From assembly GCF_014356525.2 (NCBI RefSeq), contig NC_052505.1, positions 6,299,171 to 6,363,170 on the forward strand: a DNA stretch of 64,000 bases, read 5' to 3'. Of this stretch, positions 9,725-21,595 are shown in pieces. The notes under the pieces were generated by a model, which saw only the letters and a program-made list of their open reading frames with translations, ran no database searches and was not told the DNA's origin. This DNA is from Nilaparvata lugens. Its lineage: Eukaryota > Arthropoda > Insecta > Hemiptera > Delphacidae. The translations under genes and the position numbers were made by a program. Numbering within the stretch: position 1 is the stretch's first letter; each line of letters opens with the position of its first letter.

Positions 9725-12560
9725 CTGTTGGTATTATAAATAAAACTTCATTTTAGCACAATAACATTTATTAATTTCTTCTTGAACATGACAACATTAT
9801 TGAGACAACCTTCTTTTAGCCGACCACATTTCTGTCTAGCCTCTCTAGTCTATTTCGATAATCGATCTCTGGACTATATCGATAGGTCGATTCTTAATGT
9901 ATAATCGATACACAACATATTTATGACACTGTACAGAGGTTAGAGGTTGTCACATAATTGAAACCTCAGCTTTACTACTGAGTTTTTATTGTTTTATTTA
10001 TATTTTTAGACCATATTTTATATTCTTTTCACTTTTACTCTCGAGGCTCATTGTATATTATCGAAGTACAGCTATAAACCCAACAATTTATTACTGTAAA
10101 TTATTGAATTGAATGCCTTATAATGAACAGTGAAATAGCATGGATTGTAGTATTCACAGATCGATTTGAAACTTCACATAATCGATAAAATTTTATTTGA
10201 AACTGTCCATAATATAACAGTCATAACATGGAAATCATCATGAAATTCCACATAATCGCGTGAGTACTGCCATTCACACTACTGTTGAATTGCCCATTCA
10301 TTAAAAACCCAATATCCTGTTGCAATATCAATGATAACACCAGTAGCTGTTATTATTTTACTTTCTGTGTCTTGAATTATCCTCCAATGGCATGAAGTAA
10401 TTTCGATGCGTTAATGATAAATTCTACGATCAGTAAGCGGAATGATTCGCTAAGGTTGACTTGGAATGATCTTGAGTAGGTGCGGCTCATTACTATCATT
10501 CATGGTAAACTTTGATAGGTGATCGTTATTTTATTATTTAAATGATTATAATTTTGTGTTTTATTATTTACAGCACCATGGAGCTTGATCTGTTTTTGTC
10601 CCGGTTTTCCTGTATTGTTGTTGAGATAACGTATTCATTGCATTGTGAACTTTTTCAGAAATTTGAAATCGACAGCCTCATTTCAAAACCCAGATCTAAT
10701 TATACCTGTACCTGATGATCATGTGCTCTCGCGAAAGATTGGATATCATAAGTTGTAAACTACGCATCATAGTTAAATTTAATTTTTACCCATCATATCA
10801 AATTTTTCAAGATCAATGACTTTCGTGAAAATTAAACTTATTTTGATGGGATTAAATATCCTCACTTCCCAATATCTTGTTTTGTTTTTTCTATTAATTT
10901 TCGATAATATCTATATTTGCTTGATAGAGAAAATGTTTATTTCATCTATACACCCGTTTCCAATTTTTCCTATTTCATTTTAATACCCACATAATCTTCC
11001 ACATGGGTAATGGATAGGATGATGAATTTTTGTTCTCATAAATAATGTCATTCTTGGGTAGTCGAATAAAAGAGTCACCTATTCAACGGGAAAGAAGTCG
11101 CATGTTTCTTTATCATATCTCAGCGATTATATTCCAGTGGAGTCAAACGTTTCCCAAACTCATTTTAGTTTATTGATTTTAATTCTGTTAGGAGTGGATT
11201 AGATTTACTGAAGGGTAAATTTAATGAAGCATTTAATTCTCAGAGTCATAGATACAGAGTTAAAGATACAATTTTGAAGGAGAACCAATGAATATCAAAG
11301 GGCATAAATCTTTAACAAAAATGTAAGGCAGGAGGTGGGACTATAAAACAGTAAAACCGTAGAAGCTGAAGGTTTTGATTCAAAGTATGATTCCACTTTG
11401 CTCTCAACAAATAAACAAGTCAGTGTGGTAATTTCATAAACCTTATCTTTATCTTACGGTTTTTGAAAAATGTAAAAGAATCTTGTTTCTGACTCATACA
11501 TTCTTCAGCGACATCCCTAGGTTAGTTTCCAGTATAAATCAATCTCAAAACATTCACCTTCTTTTACAAATATAATCAATCTCATATAAGTAACGGAGTC
11601 TAACTATTCTTCCAAAATATGCCGTATATAACAGTGCTCTTATCTCAGTCACAGCTGTTGATAAGTGTAATCTTCATTGCTATCAGGTACATTTGATACT
11701 CTTCCTAGCCTCTGACAATAATAATATATTCTATTACTTAGATTTATTTTATTTTATGGTCTCAATAATTTTAAGATGTCACAGAGTGTATAATAATAAT
11801 AATAAAGGGATACCAGTTCCCAAGAAGTGATATTGAATAGCACCTACTCTGCAAGAGGAATTTCTGATCGACTGTCAGGGACTAAATCAGTCATTCTATT
11901 CCCAAAGTAGAAGAGGCCTCATTACCTCATTACCAACACCTTTGAAGTAATCACCGAAAATTCCCCTTTGGAAGAATAAGTGCCTCGGACTATCATTATT
12001 AGAAATGAGAGCTTGAAAAAGATTTGAAGTAGAATTTCGGTCATCACAGTGTATCTAATCATTGTTCCTCAAATCTATAATTATAAAAAGATATCTCCAC
12101 TCCACCTTCTCTCTTAAACAAGAGCTTAGAATATGCAAGATTATTGAAGGTACTTAACTCTACTGTGGATGATGAAAGTTGTATTGCACTTCGAATTGGC
12201 TTGATTTATGAGTGGAAACTAGTGAAAATCGATAAAATCCTCCTTGGATGGTAGGAGCACCCTCGCATTATCCAAATATATCCTGCCAGCAATCTCTCCA
12301 GGTGGCTGAGACCTGTACTTCCAACTCCCATATACGCTCTATTGAATCCATTATCGATGATATACTCAGTTTCAGTGGCAATATTGGAGTAAACTCACCC
12401 GGAGCGTAGAGATAGGCGTACTCGATTGTTTTAACAGAATTTATTCCTATTATTATGTATTATGTATCTCACCAAACACAATACAGCAGCTCGCTGGCAA
12501 CAATATGCAAACAATACGGTAAGGGTGAAATAACGGAGAATAGTTTAGATTAGCGGATTC
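9725..12560. other. AT-rich stretch without recognised genes
   Basis: Apart from the ATCGAT cluster near 9860-9910, I see only short AT-rich open frames and no repeats longer than about 20 bases. Confidence 0.55.
9877..9884. promoter_or_regulatory. DREF-type site TATCGATA with ATCGAT neighbours
   Basis: An exact TATCGATA octamer (the DRE core in insects). ATCGAT also occurs at 9861 and near 9904, and GGTCGATT lies beside it. No gene start is evident within a few hundred bases, so the role is unproven. Confidence 0.35.
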
Positions 12561-13010
12561 AGATATTATTGTTTTCTGGAGAAGTGAATGCGGAGAAAAT
12601 TCTGAGAAATAATAGGTTTGTCTCCTTTTCGGTACTTTCTTATTACAGTAAATATTTCATTCTTACCCTTACTCTTCTCACTCACTTGAGAGAGCCTCTC
12701 TCTTTCTCTGTTTTTGTTTCACGTGCCCGCCCAGATTACGATGAGACATTGAGTGGGTGGCGACTATGCCAGTGAGATACAGACTGGCAGATAGAATGAT
12801 TAATGCACGTCTGGTGCTCAAGAACAATGAAGCGGCTGCGTTATCAGCCCGACGCGTCACAACGAATTTAAAACATGCGAATAATTTAATTAAATATCTA
12901 CGCGCTATGAATCTAGCTAAAAGAGGCCGAAAAGAGAAACCTAGACAAAGATGGCGAGAATAAATTGAGGGGGCAGCAAACGAACGAGATGAGGGTAATT
13001 TCCTGCTCTA
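12560..13010. promoter_or_regulatory. GC-raised island, function unknown
   Basis: Raised G and C, with CpG-containing words (CGACGCGTCAC, CTACGCGC) next to a homeodomain-like TTTAATTAAAT. A 68-codon frame at 12757-12963 (+) ends in a basic stretch (RGRKEKPRQRWRE) that faintly recalls LINE termini, but nothing upstream supports that. I leave it as a possible conserved element. Confidence 0.25.
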
Positions 13011-13462
13011 TTTGCTTGTCTGTGTTAGATTTATGAGCTCAATTCCTCACCGTAAATAGGCGTTCGTGTATCTCTCATTTTCGAAAAGAATTTACATGGT
13101 CAATCTATACCCTGCGGCCAGAGTACTCCAGCCCACGTACTGTGTTCCCAGTTGCCTATTCTAGTGATGAACGAGATAATGTTTGGGGGAAAGTCAGGCC
13201 GCTATCTATCCAAGTATCGTGAGCTGGGAGTCCTTACTTTGTTGTGGTCAGTGTTTGCTTCAAATATTCATTATCGACTTCCAGATAACTTTTTTCATGT
13301 ATCATCTACAATGAATAGATCATTGTAATGACATATAAGTAGCATATTTGTTTCTTTGACCTTACTAATATGTTAGTTATCAATATTCGAATGTTGAACA
13401 CTATAGAATAGTTTCATTGTAATATAAAATTTGAACGGCTGAACCTACGACATCCAGTGTAA

Positions 13463-13628
13463 AAGTGCGTACAGATATACGCGCCGCGAACATGAGCAAT
13501 TCACTTTTAATCAGCTGACTATATCTGTATTTTTACAGAAACGGTAAGATACAGTTATAAAAAGTTTGGCATCAGCTGATTAAAAGTGAATTGCTCATGT
13601 TCGCGGCGCGTAAATCTGTATGCACGTT
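13463..13628. mobile_element. Palindromic MITE, copy 1 (GTGCGTACAG termini)
   Basis: Arms of about 56 bases pair: GCGCCGCGAACATGAGCAAT on the left and ATTGCTCATGTTCGCGGCGC on the right, both adjoining TCAGCTGATTAAAAGTGAA. The loop of about 50 bases contains TTTTTACAGAAACGGTAAGA. The same element lies in the opposite loop orientation at 20203-20365. The right end is CACGTTAA and the left GTAAAAGTG, so the TTAA duplication is degraded here. Confidence 0.9.
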
Positions 13629-13639
13629 AAGACATTTTG

Positions 13640-15170
13640 ATGTGGTTTGCACAAAGAACAAAGTTTAGGGTTCACAGAGTTACTTTTCATAAAACTTATT
13701 GGAAATGGAGAAATTGATTCAAAAATACAGGTGGAACAATCTAAACCACTTGTCATCACTGTACAAATTCAAGTGAAGTGTTGATTTTCAAACAATACAA
13801 TTGAGATTTTGGTAGCTTGAGATTCACGGTGTTTTACAAGAGAATATACATAACAAATTCGTTTTTTGGCTGCGGTAGGTCAGTATTTTACATCATATTA
13901 TTTTATATCATCAATATCCCAATTTATACTTCGAACAATAAACAAGCTACATACATGAATTTTGGTGAATTAATAATGAATATATGAAAATTTAAACAAA
14001 TTCCACCTATAAATTTAGATAATCTATGCAAAAATCGTTACAGGAACAAAAAAGTAGCTGGCAGAGCAGAACTTCTCATGGCCCTTGAAAATAAATATAG
14101 AATATTTATTCAATCATGAGCTTGATTAAATTTAAATTTGAAAATTGAAAATTGAATTTGAACCATAACTCTGAAGGTAACTCATTCTTACAAATTATTG
14201 AAAAATTATGGTTTGAATGTGTCGTATTTCAGCATTAATCTCCCAGATTTATGTTTTATTTTGTTGGTAGACACCAGATTACTACCATAGCTTTCTTAAT
14301 TCGACTTAATACAAGTGAATTTCATCCCGAAGCCTGTTGACGTTGCATTTGCAACAACTTAGGTATTTATGGTAAATTATCATACTCCTTGTAATTTATG
14401 ACCAATAAAATATTTCGCTGTTGGAGTTGATTTCCATGTGGTCTTACATGAAACGACGCGATCAAGGAAAATTATGTTTTTGATGGATTGATGGTCAAGT
14501 ACCCCGATTAGTAGCAAATCATAATTTGAATTCAAATTTCATTCTCTACAGTGAATTATTCACTGAATTTAACAATATTGACCATGAATCTTTCGCCAAG
14601 AAGGTAATTGGGAATATGTTTGCAATAAATCTATAAATCTGTGTTTTATTTTAAAAAAGACATATACAAATATTATGGATGCGTTGAGCGATTTATTTAG
14701 AACTATCCTAATATTTCGGCTAATCGCTCATTGTTCAAGGCAGTACGTTTAGAATGTCATTACATTCTATACTCTCTGGTTTAAGGTGATTTTCAACTTG
14801 ATTGTTCAGTTAAAAAATCTATCTTTTAAAACAGTCAATAGCTTTTGAGCAATTTTCTAATCCATTTGAGCTTTTCTCATCCATTATCTTCTTGTTGTTT
14901 TATCAATAATTATAATAGTGACTCTTGAGAATTCACTCAATCGTTTCCAAGGGATTCCATGGAATGAAGGTTAGTAGACATTCGGTTCTCACCATACAAC
15001 ATTCAACAATATAAAAACCCCTATTAATTTTAATGGATTCCTGATCGAAAGTATAACATACTGTACGTTTGCTTGTTATTTCTCTTGAGTCTTGGTAATG
15101 CAATCGATACGCATCGAGAATAAACAGATACACAGCAATTCTGCAATGCAGTGGATGGTAGATTATCCCA
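13640..15170. other. AT-rich stretch without recognised genes
   Basis: No repeat and no convincing frame seen. The composition is uniform and AT-rich. Confidence 0.5.
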
Positions 15171-15179
15171 CGATCATAA

Positions 15180-15540
15180 AATTTCAAAAAAGCAACACCA
15201 TATCAGAAATAAAAAGACGTTGAACCGAATCATATTCTGGTCGGACTTTTCCGCCATCTTGGAAATGTTCGGTGTCCATCTGCGGATGTATCGATTTTGA
15301 TGGGTGGATCGATGGATGATAAATCTCGATTTCTTCATAAGCGAAGATCTACGAGCTGCCAAAGGACATTGTCTAGTCGGCGCTTATATGGACCGATGAT
15401 ATAATTCAAAGTCGTTCGTTCTTTATCTGCGGACGTTATTAAAAACGTGCTCATGACAATACAATAGAATACAGAAGCGATCGCGTAAATAATAGATGAT
15501 GGCAGCTGACTGCGGAGAGCCATAGCTGTGTTTCTTCTGC
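15180..15540. promoter_or_regulatory. GC-raised island with a CCGCCATCTTGG motif
   Basis: Moderately raised GC. The word CCGCCATCTTGG near 15251 matches the YY1/Pleiohomeotic-type GCCAT core. Minus-strand frames of about 62 codons overlap but carry no recognised domain. Confidence 0.25.
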
Positions 15541-15560
15541 TACAAGAAAAGGTAACAGTC

Positions 15561-15780
15561 TCATTGTCTTTGCGCGGGGATGTAGAAAAAGTTGCAGCGT
15601 GGAGGAGGCAAGTGGGTGGATGGAAGTGCAGCCAGCCACGTCACTGCTTTGATTGATCGTCCACCTGCTGATCGCTGATTGCTTCTTGCTTTGCTCTGTT
15701 TCTTCTTCCTCTCCTCCTTCTTCTTCTTCTTCTTCTTCTTCCTTTTCTTCTTCCTTTTCTTCTTCTTTTTCTTCAATAAT
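15561..15780 (+). repeat. (TTC)n-rich tract
   Basis: TTC repeats dominate 15703-15776, so the minus strand reads as poly-Lys/Glu. This explains the lysine- and glutamate-rich minus-strand frames. Confidence 0.85.
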
Positions 15781-16170
15781 CATTGAATTTCAATAAATTC
15801 TCAAATACTCTCGAATTGGAACTTGCATTTCTCTTGACCGTTCCTGCCCAAAGCCTCCTGAAAACGTAGATAATTATAATACTCTACTTAAAAGTTGGAA
15901 ACCAAAATCAATGTCTCATGTTTCAAACGTCTCTTGGCTTCCGCATCAGCACGTGACGTGCTCAATGTATGTAAAACTATATACCTAATATACTATATAC
16001 CTAATGTTGATATACCTAATATACTTAATGCTTTCTATTATTTTTCATCTTAAACACTTTCTAAATCATATAATTTGATCTTTTCTATATTTTTTAATGT
16101 TTTCTATTTGCACTCTCCTTTATTTTCATTATGACTTGTAAGTATCGAACGAAATAAAGTAGGTAGTAGC

Positions 16171-16206
16171 TTTGACTATAGAAAGTAGCTTCTTTCTATA
16201 GTCAAA
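16171..16206. repeat. Small perfect hairpin, 15-bp stem
   Basis: TTTGACTATAGAAAG at 16171-16185 pairs exactly with CTTTCTATAGTCAAA at 16192-16206 around a 6-base loop. GTAG flanks both sides. Confidence 0.75.
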
Positions 16207-16219
16207 GGTAGTAGGGTAA

Positions 16220-17640
16220 CGTAAGCTTATGTATAGCACTGTAAGGTGCTATAGTGTGCTATATACTTTTATAGGGTTGTGAATTTGATTGTCAGGTGTC
16301 AATGCCACACTAGGTTTCAAGAATCAAGATTCAAGATTCATTTTATGAACCATCAGGCTACAGTTTATTATACAGTATATACTGCTGGTAAGTATGGCTT
16401 CTCATAGTTTTAGTAAGTCTTATTTGTGGTGCTACAATGTTTCTACTGTTCCTGGTATTTTATGCATGGAAGTCTTCATGAATGGAAAATGTTTCTGAGT
16501 TTTCCTTGACGTGAATTGGATTGGAATAAATGAAGAGAGGTGGAAGGATTAGTATACCCAAATTAGGGAAATCCAATTAAAGAATTCTTCAATCAATATT
16601 GACTGTTACATTATAAATGTTAATCAATCAAAATTCCATTGAATAATGTATTGTATAATCAAATCCCCTTCCAACATTCAAATAGTACCGTAAAAATCAA
16701 ATTGAATAACACATGGAAAATATTATACAGTGGCGCAGGAAAACGAGATTAATTTTACATTTAGCAGAGTCAGCAGTTGTTCGAAATTTTGCAAAATTGC
16801 CGTGCAGTAATCATGAGATGGGCGTGGAACGTGCAATATCGGTGAGGACATTTTATAAAATCAGTGATGTAACTGCCGCAAAGAGAATATTTTGACAGCA
16901 TTTGACAACGTATCCAAGGGAGGATATCCTATCCTGGCACTTACATATATATATGAACACATACACGTTCAACAGAATATGAACTATACACTCCTATACA
17001 CGTTATGAATTAATTCGTGGTAATGACATTATTCAAAACCGTTTCCCTGTGCCATTTTGCACTTCAACGATGGACATTTTCTATCCTGTCAATTGTCAGC
17101 TATTCAGGAGAATTTCACTTCTATTACATCACAATTACGATTTGTGCTGATTGAGAAAGAATGATAATGACAGTACTCAATATTATGCTTTTTTCTATTT
17201 CCGACAACCATCACCTTTTCTCAGATCAAAATCACTTCAGCACCAAATTGTTATCTTATTTTATTTTTGCTACATCTCAAATGAATTATGTTGCCATACA
17301 ATAATAATTATTAGCTTGAAATAATTTTCTCTGTACTCTTCCTCGGTAAAATATTGAAGATTGAAGCTGTACCTTCAGGATATTCTTGAAAATGGAAATA
17401 GCGAGTTACGAATCTTCACTTGAAGAGTAACTTGAGGTTTCCTTGTTACCTGATCAGTTATGTTGTGGGACCTTACCTCACCTACTGGAAACAAATAATA
17501 GCGGTTTGTTTATTTTTCTAAATACACGAACATGTTTCACCAATGTTGTTGGTGAACTTAATGAATTCGAATGATGTATGACTCTAATAACGAATTCTTG
17601 ACATGTCGGTTTTTCAATTAATGAGAACATCACATATTTG
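16220..17640. other. AT-rich stretch without recognised genes
   Basis: Contains a short repeated word (AATCAAGATTCAAGATTCA near 16320), otherwise nothing I can name. Confidence 0.5.
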
Positions 17641-18010
17641 CATAGGCAACGCACCTCTCACAAAAAGATAACGGTAACCGAGCAATAAATCTTCAAACAA
17701 CACTCTGACACACCGCTACCCCTTTCTGGCGAATTGTGCGGTCATAAATTATGATCGATTATCGACGTTGGCTTTTGTGTGTTTCCAATCTTTGTCGACA
17801 TTGTCGTGGCGAAAATCACGCCGAACATGACATGAGGCCGGTAGGATGGAAGCGTCGTTGTTCGAAAATAAATAAACAGACGCGGCTGATAACCATAAAA
17901 TCAATAATTACATTCGAACACGCTTCAGCTAATAGGAGCTGGTGGATAATTACAGAGCCACAGTCACGCTTGAGGACTTGGGGCAATCAAGGCTGGACCC
18001 CTCTGTGCCC
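17640..18010. promoter_or_regulatory. Possible conserved regulatory island
   Basis: The block has raised GC and an ordered set of homeodomain-like words: GGTCATAAATTATGATCGAT near 17740, then TTATCGACG. A 153-codon frame at 17751-18212 crosses it, but it has no domain and mixed composition. Confidence 0.25.
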
Positions 18011-18498
18011 GGGGCATCCTAGCCTGGGTGTTCCTCCGAACTCAGCCATTATTCACACCTACCCCCAACACAACTCGAAAAAATATTTCATCACTTCCAT
18101 TTGTCCTCCCAGAGAAATTTACAGTCTATTATATGCTAACACGAATCCTATGCTGCACTGGACAACTACGATGCAATCTCAGCTACCTTTCCAATATCAT
18201 AGCCCAAGATAAACAATTAAGAACAATGTAACATAAATGTGTGTACCACTCAGTAGTTTCGAATTACACCCTCGGTTACCCCAGGGGCCTCAGCTGAGTT
18301 AGACGCTTTCGAATTCAAATACCGTGAAAAAGATCCCAACACCCACCTACTCTGAATGGAACAATGCTCCAGTATTTCAGTGAGATGTCGTGTACTCTAC
18401 TTTATTAGCTGATATCTCACAACACTGTAGATAGCTTCACAATTTCCTGATGCTCACTCGTACCAGCAAGTACCAAGCATCGCGCAGCTTTGGAAAAT

Positions 18499-18600
18499 AT
18501 TATTTATTTATTCATATACAAATACAATTAAGGTAAAAACAACAGGCATTCGCCCAAAACTGTTCTGAACCTTAATTTGAAATACACAGACTAAAGGTTA
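18499..18600 (-). repeat. Interspersed repeat family C, copy 1
   Basis: Starts with TATTTATTTATTCATATA and contains ACAACAGGCATTCGCCCAAAACTGTTC. The motif CAACAGGCNTNGCCCAAAAC recurs at 21458, 49618 and (inverted) 47085, with a weaker match at 30703. Each copy lies beside an AT tetranucleotide run, as at the 3' tail of a retroposon read from the other strand. Confidence 0.7.
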
Positions 18601-18902
18601 TGTAAATGATAACTTAATTCACACTCTATTTTGAGTCCAAAAAAATGAATCTACTACATTTTTTTGAATTTATCACATTAATTGATTTCAAGATACAAAT
18701 CCAAACAAAAATCTCCCTTCACAATCACAAAAAATATTAAAAATTTCACTTAAAACCACAAAATTATAGAATTCTTACACAGTAAAACCTCGATAATTCG
18801 GACTTCTATAATTCGAAGTAAAGCAATTTACTGTATTTCGTTCCCCTCGATAATTCATAATAAAAAAGAGCTCTCACTTATCTTAGGCCTCTATAATTCG
18901 TA

Positions 18903-18977
18903 GTTTTGTCTGTGACAACTCTTTACAATTCTTAATAAATATTGTAACATACATAAATAAATAACTCTAATCTAATC
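18903..18977 (+). mobile_element. Tiny 5'-truncated LINE insertion with 9-bp target duplication
   Basis: TAATTCGTA occurs at 18894-18902 and again at 18978-18986. The 75 bases between end in ACATACATAAATAAATAACTC(TAATC)n, the retroposon tail also found at 8483 and 62355. Removing the insert restores the Tigger-like sequence CTATAATTCGTATTTTT. The exact boundary is ambiguous by a few bases because the tail and the target share TAAT. Confidence 0.7.
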
Positions 18978-19285
18978 TAATTCGTATTTTTTTGTACATT
19001 TTAGAAGGAGAAGATATTTACAGTGTACTAAGCTATCGCTAATTCTCCAGACATAAGGTCATCAACCGGAAATCGCATACATAACTACCAGACGGAATTA
19101 TTGTCTATTGACATAGTATTCAATTCAATTAAGTATTGGACGTCATCATAATGAATTCTTAAATCGGTTTGTGAACGTAGTGTTGTACGCTAGTCTACCG
19201 GAAATGAATTCCATACTGATTGAATATTTACAAATCTATTAATTCAGAACATATATAGTCTTTTTTCTTTAGGATTGCTTTTATA

Positions 19286-19458
19286 TAAATAAAATACAAA
19301 TCTCAGTACCCTTTTAAATTATTTTATCACAACATGTTTCGGACAATGAAAATAACAATAATTATTAGAAATGTCATTTTCATTGAAAATGGCATTAATG
19401 TCCGAGACATGTTGTGATAAAATAATTTGAAAGGGTACTGAGATTTATATTTTATTTA
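19286..19458. mobile_element. 173-bp palindromic MITE-like element
   Basis: The arms of about 70 bases pair almost completely: CTCAGTACCCTTTTAAATTA on the left with TAATTTGAAAGGGTACTGAG on the right, and TATTTTATCACAACATGTTT with its complement. The terminal word is TAAATAAAATA. It sits inside the Tigger-like element, so it inserted later or was part of that copy. Confidence 0.8.
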
Positions 19459-19651
19459 CAGAACATATATAATACATTCAAAGTATTGGAAAAGTGTCAA
19501 GATTTTTTGAATATTATAATAATTTAGAGCTTATAATATCACTCACTTTTATACTATTTTCCATTTATGGAAAGAAAATATAATAGGCCTATACCATAAT
19601 ACATATACCATAATATATGCAATCATACGCTCATTAAATCTTTAGCATCAG

Positions 19652-19745
19652 TTATTCGATGCTTTCTTCATCTCCATCCATAATAATATTATCAGCGTCC
19701 TCCTTCTTGTCCACCCCCTCCTCCTCATCAGACACTTCCTTCTCA
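19652..19745 (-). pseudogene. Acidic open frame, possible remnant of a pogo-type transposase C-terminus
   Basis: On the minus strand this region reads EKEVSDEEEG, then KKEDADN, then DGDEESIE and a stop. Transposases of the CENP-B/pogo group often end in an acidic tail. Here the tail follows within about 65 bases of the right terminal repeat, which would mean that the rest of the gene has been deleted. The short length and the lack of DDE or helix-turn-helix motifs keep this tentative. Confidence 0.3.
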
Positions 19746-20049
19746 ACCGTAGCCTCTATAACTCGTAGTAGAAGCTTGGTCCAGTAAACTACGAATTAGA
19801 GAGGTTCTACTGTAGTACCATTTCGAATGTTCAATTTCCCTAACTCTTGAATACCAGGATGATTTCTTGTTAGTGTGAATGATGACATTCTGTAAATGAG
19901 AAAATTTATCAACACTGAACAGTCTTCTTTCCATTTCCAAAATCAATACTGATTTTTACTTTCCTTGCTCTATTACCATAGGTAAGGAAAGTATTGCTTT
20001 CCGAAAAAAATTAAGTTACCTCAATTTCTAAATTTCTATACGTTTCAAG

Positions 20050-20069
20050 GTGTGTGTGTGTGTGTGTGT
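20050..20069 (+). repeat. (GT)n tract of family A, shortened by insertion
   Basis: About ten GT units, directly followed by the left end of the outer MITE. The uninterrupted copy has a much longer run at 39512-39587. Confidence 0.85.
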
Positions 20070-20073
20070 CTAA

Positions 20074-20477
20074 AGCTGCGTACACATATTCGCGCTTCCA
20101 ACCAGCACTTAGCACGCTCCTCCCTCGTACCGCCCTCGTACCACCATCGAACCACAGTCGCACCGCCCACGCACCCATCATGAACGTTATGGAAGATGTT
20201 AAGGTGCGTACAGATTTACGCGCAGCGAACATGAGCAATTCACTTTTAATCAGCTGATGCCAAGCTTTGTATATCTATATCTTACCGTTTCTGTAAAAAT
20301 ACAGATATAATCAGCTGATTAAAAGTGAATTGCTCATGTTCGCGGCGCGTATATCTGTACGCACCTTAAGATCTTCTCGCGTTCCCCGGTCGAACGACTC
20401 TTGCTCGCCGGTCGATCATCAATCGTTCTGCTGGAGTGACGTTCGGTTGCGGAGCAGAGCGAAAGTCTGTACGCACC
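20074..20477. mobile_element. Outer MITE inserted in family A, itself interrupted
   Basis: The ends are GCTGCGTACACATATTCGC on the left and, reverse-complemented, GGTGCGTACAGACTTTCGC on the right, flanked by TAA and TTA. The uninterrupted family A copy reads GTATGAGTGTATGTGCG across this point, which fixes the insertion site. The body is GC-rich (CGTACCGCCCTCGTACCACC) and is split by the inner MITE. Confidence 0.75.
20203..20365. mobile_element. Inner palindromic MITE, copy 2, with TTAA duplication
   Basis: 163 bases flanked by TTAA at 20199-20202 and 20366-20369. The arms read GGTGCGTACAGATTTACGCG and its complement, then GAACATGAGCAATTCACTTT and its complement. The loop (CTTACCGTTTCTGTAAAAAT) is the reverse complement of the loop in the copy at 13463-13628. 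TTAA targeting is known for piggyBac-type transposases; that link is inferred from the target alone. Confidence 0.88.
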
Positions 20478-20605
20478 TTATGAGTGTATGTGCGTCTGTG
20501 TACACGATATCTCATCTCCCAGTTAACGGAATGACTTGAAATTTGGAACGTATGGTCCTTACACTATAAGGATCCGACACGAACAATTTCGATCAAATTC
20601 AATCC

Positions 20606-20616
20606 AAGATGGCGGC
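20606..20616 (+). promoter_or_regulatory. YY1/Pho-like AAGATGGCGGC carried by the repeat
   Basis: The exact 11-mer is followed by AAAATGGCG and occurs in both family A copies (again near 39714-39724). It matches the YY1-type consensus; binding is not shown. Confidence 0.3.
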
Positions 20617-21457
20617 TAAAATGGCGAAAATGTTGTCAAAAACAGGGTTTTTCGCGATTTTCTCGAAAACGGCTCCAACGATTTTGATCAAATTCATACC
20701 TGAAATAGTCATTGATAAGCTCTATCAACTGCAACGAGTCTCATATCTGTAAAAATTTCAGGAGCTCCGCCCCATCTATGCAAAGTTTGATTTTAGATTC
20801 TCAATTATCAGCCTTCATATACAGTTCAAACAAAAAATATCAAGTGGAAAAGATTAAGCATGAAAATCTCTGCAATTAATGTCCAGTAACATTTTTGCCT
20901 AAAATTGAAAATAAGCTTGAAATTCGAGAAAATGTGATTATTAAATTGCAAACTGTTGGCAACTGTTGGTTCTATTAAATCATTCACTACGAAGAGACAG
21001 CAGACCTCGTGTGTCTCCAGCGTTATTGTTAGCTGTCTCATAATCTTTGAATAGTAGATTTGAGATGCGCGAGAACACTAGCGTCAGGTGATAAATTTTC
21101 ATAACGGCAAGGAAAGTTGTGTGAGTGCACCACACCAGATTTTTAAGTTTTCAATTGTCTCATTTCATATTTCCATGGAATATTATTTAAATGGAAGACT
21201 ATTTTTCCTTCCAAGTCGTAAACATTTCAAACTAGAGGAGGTTTTGAAATGATAGACAATGACCAATTTCAATTGGATGTTCTTGTAACAGAATTAGGAT
21301 ATTCCTATCAGACCGAAATTATTATAATTTGTGATTTCGATTAGAGCTCAATTGAACCCGATTTGATCACCCCAGTTTATATATCGTACTTACTGCAATA
21401 ACTATAATTTCACATGAACTCATTCGATGAAACAGACAGATTTGTTTCAGATGCAAA

Positions 21458-21595
21458 TTTATTCGTTGATATAATTACAAATCATATGAATATGATCGGG
21501 ATAGAACAACAGGCATAGCCCAAAACTATTCTGTTCCCAAATTTTGATAAATAATGTCCGAAAAAGTAGGTTATGTTCTTACTGAGGAAATTTAA
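21458..21595 (-). repeat. Interspersed repeat family C, copy 2
   Basis: Contains AACAACAGGCATAGCCCAAA followed by CTATTCTGTTCCCAAATTTT, the best match to the copy at 49618. An AT-rich leader with ATTTATTCG precedes it. Confidence 0.7.

Larger units (their letters stand above)
18780..19812. mobile_element. Pogo/Tigger-like DNA transposon, internally deleted
   Basis: The left end is CAGTAAAACCTCGATAATTC and the right end, reverse-complemented, is CAGTAGAACCTCTCTAATTC. These match the CAGTARAACCTC termini I associate with pogo/Tigger elements. TA follows the right end; the left flank reads CA where TA is expected, so the duplication is degraded there. At 1.03 kb it is too short for a full transposase. 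It is interrupted by a small LINE tail (18903-18977) and by a palindrome (19286-19458). Confidence 0.7.
19952..21144 (+). mobile_element. Interspersed repeat family A, copy 1 (interrupted)
   Basis: Runs from TTTTTACTTTCCTTGC to GCACCACACCAGATTTTT and is collinear with 39374-40268. Shared landmarks are TAAGG...AGTATTGCTTTCCG, a (GT)n tract, TACACGATATCTCATCTCCC, AAGATGGCGGCTAAAATGGC and GGCAAGGAAAGTTGTGTGAG. The word ACTTTCCTTGCC near the start is inverted near the end. No coding capacity. A MITE has inserted at the (GT)n tract (20074-20477). I recall this family as abundant in planthopper sequence. Confidence 0.85.

Noticed and set aside
12757..12963. Possible LINE C-terminus (ending in KPRQRWRE)
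   Set aside because: The upstream part shows none of the expected ORF2 motifs; the resemblance is limited to a few basic residues.
17751..18212. 153-codon frame on the + strand
   Set aside because: No domain and mixed composition; its GC-raised first half fits a conserved non-coding element better.
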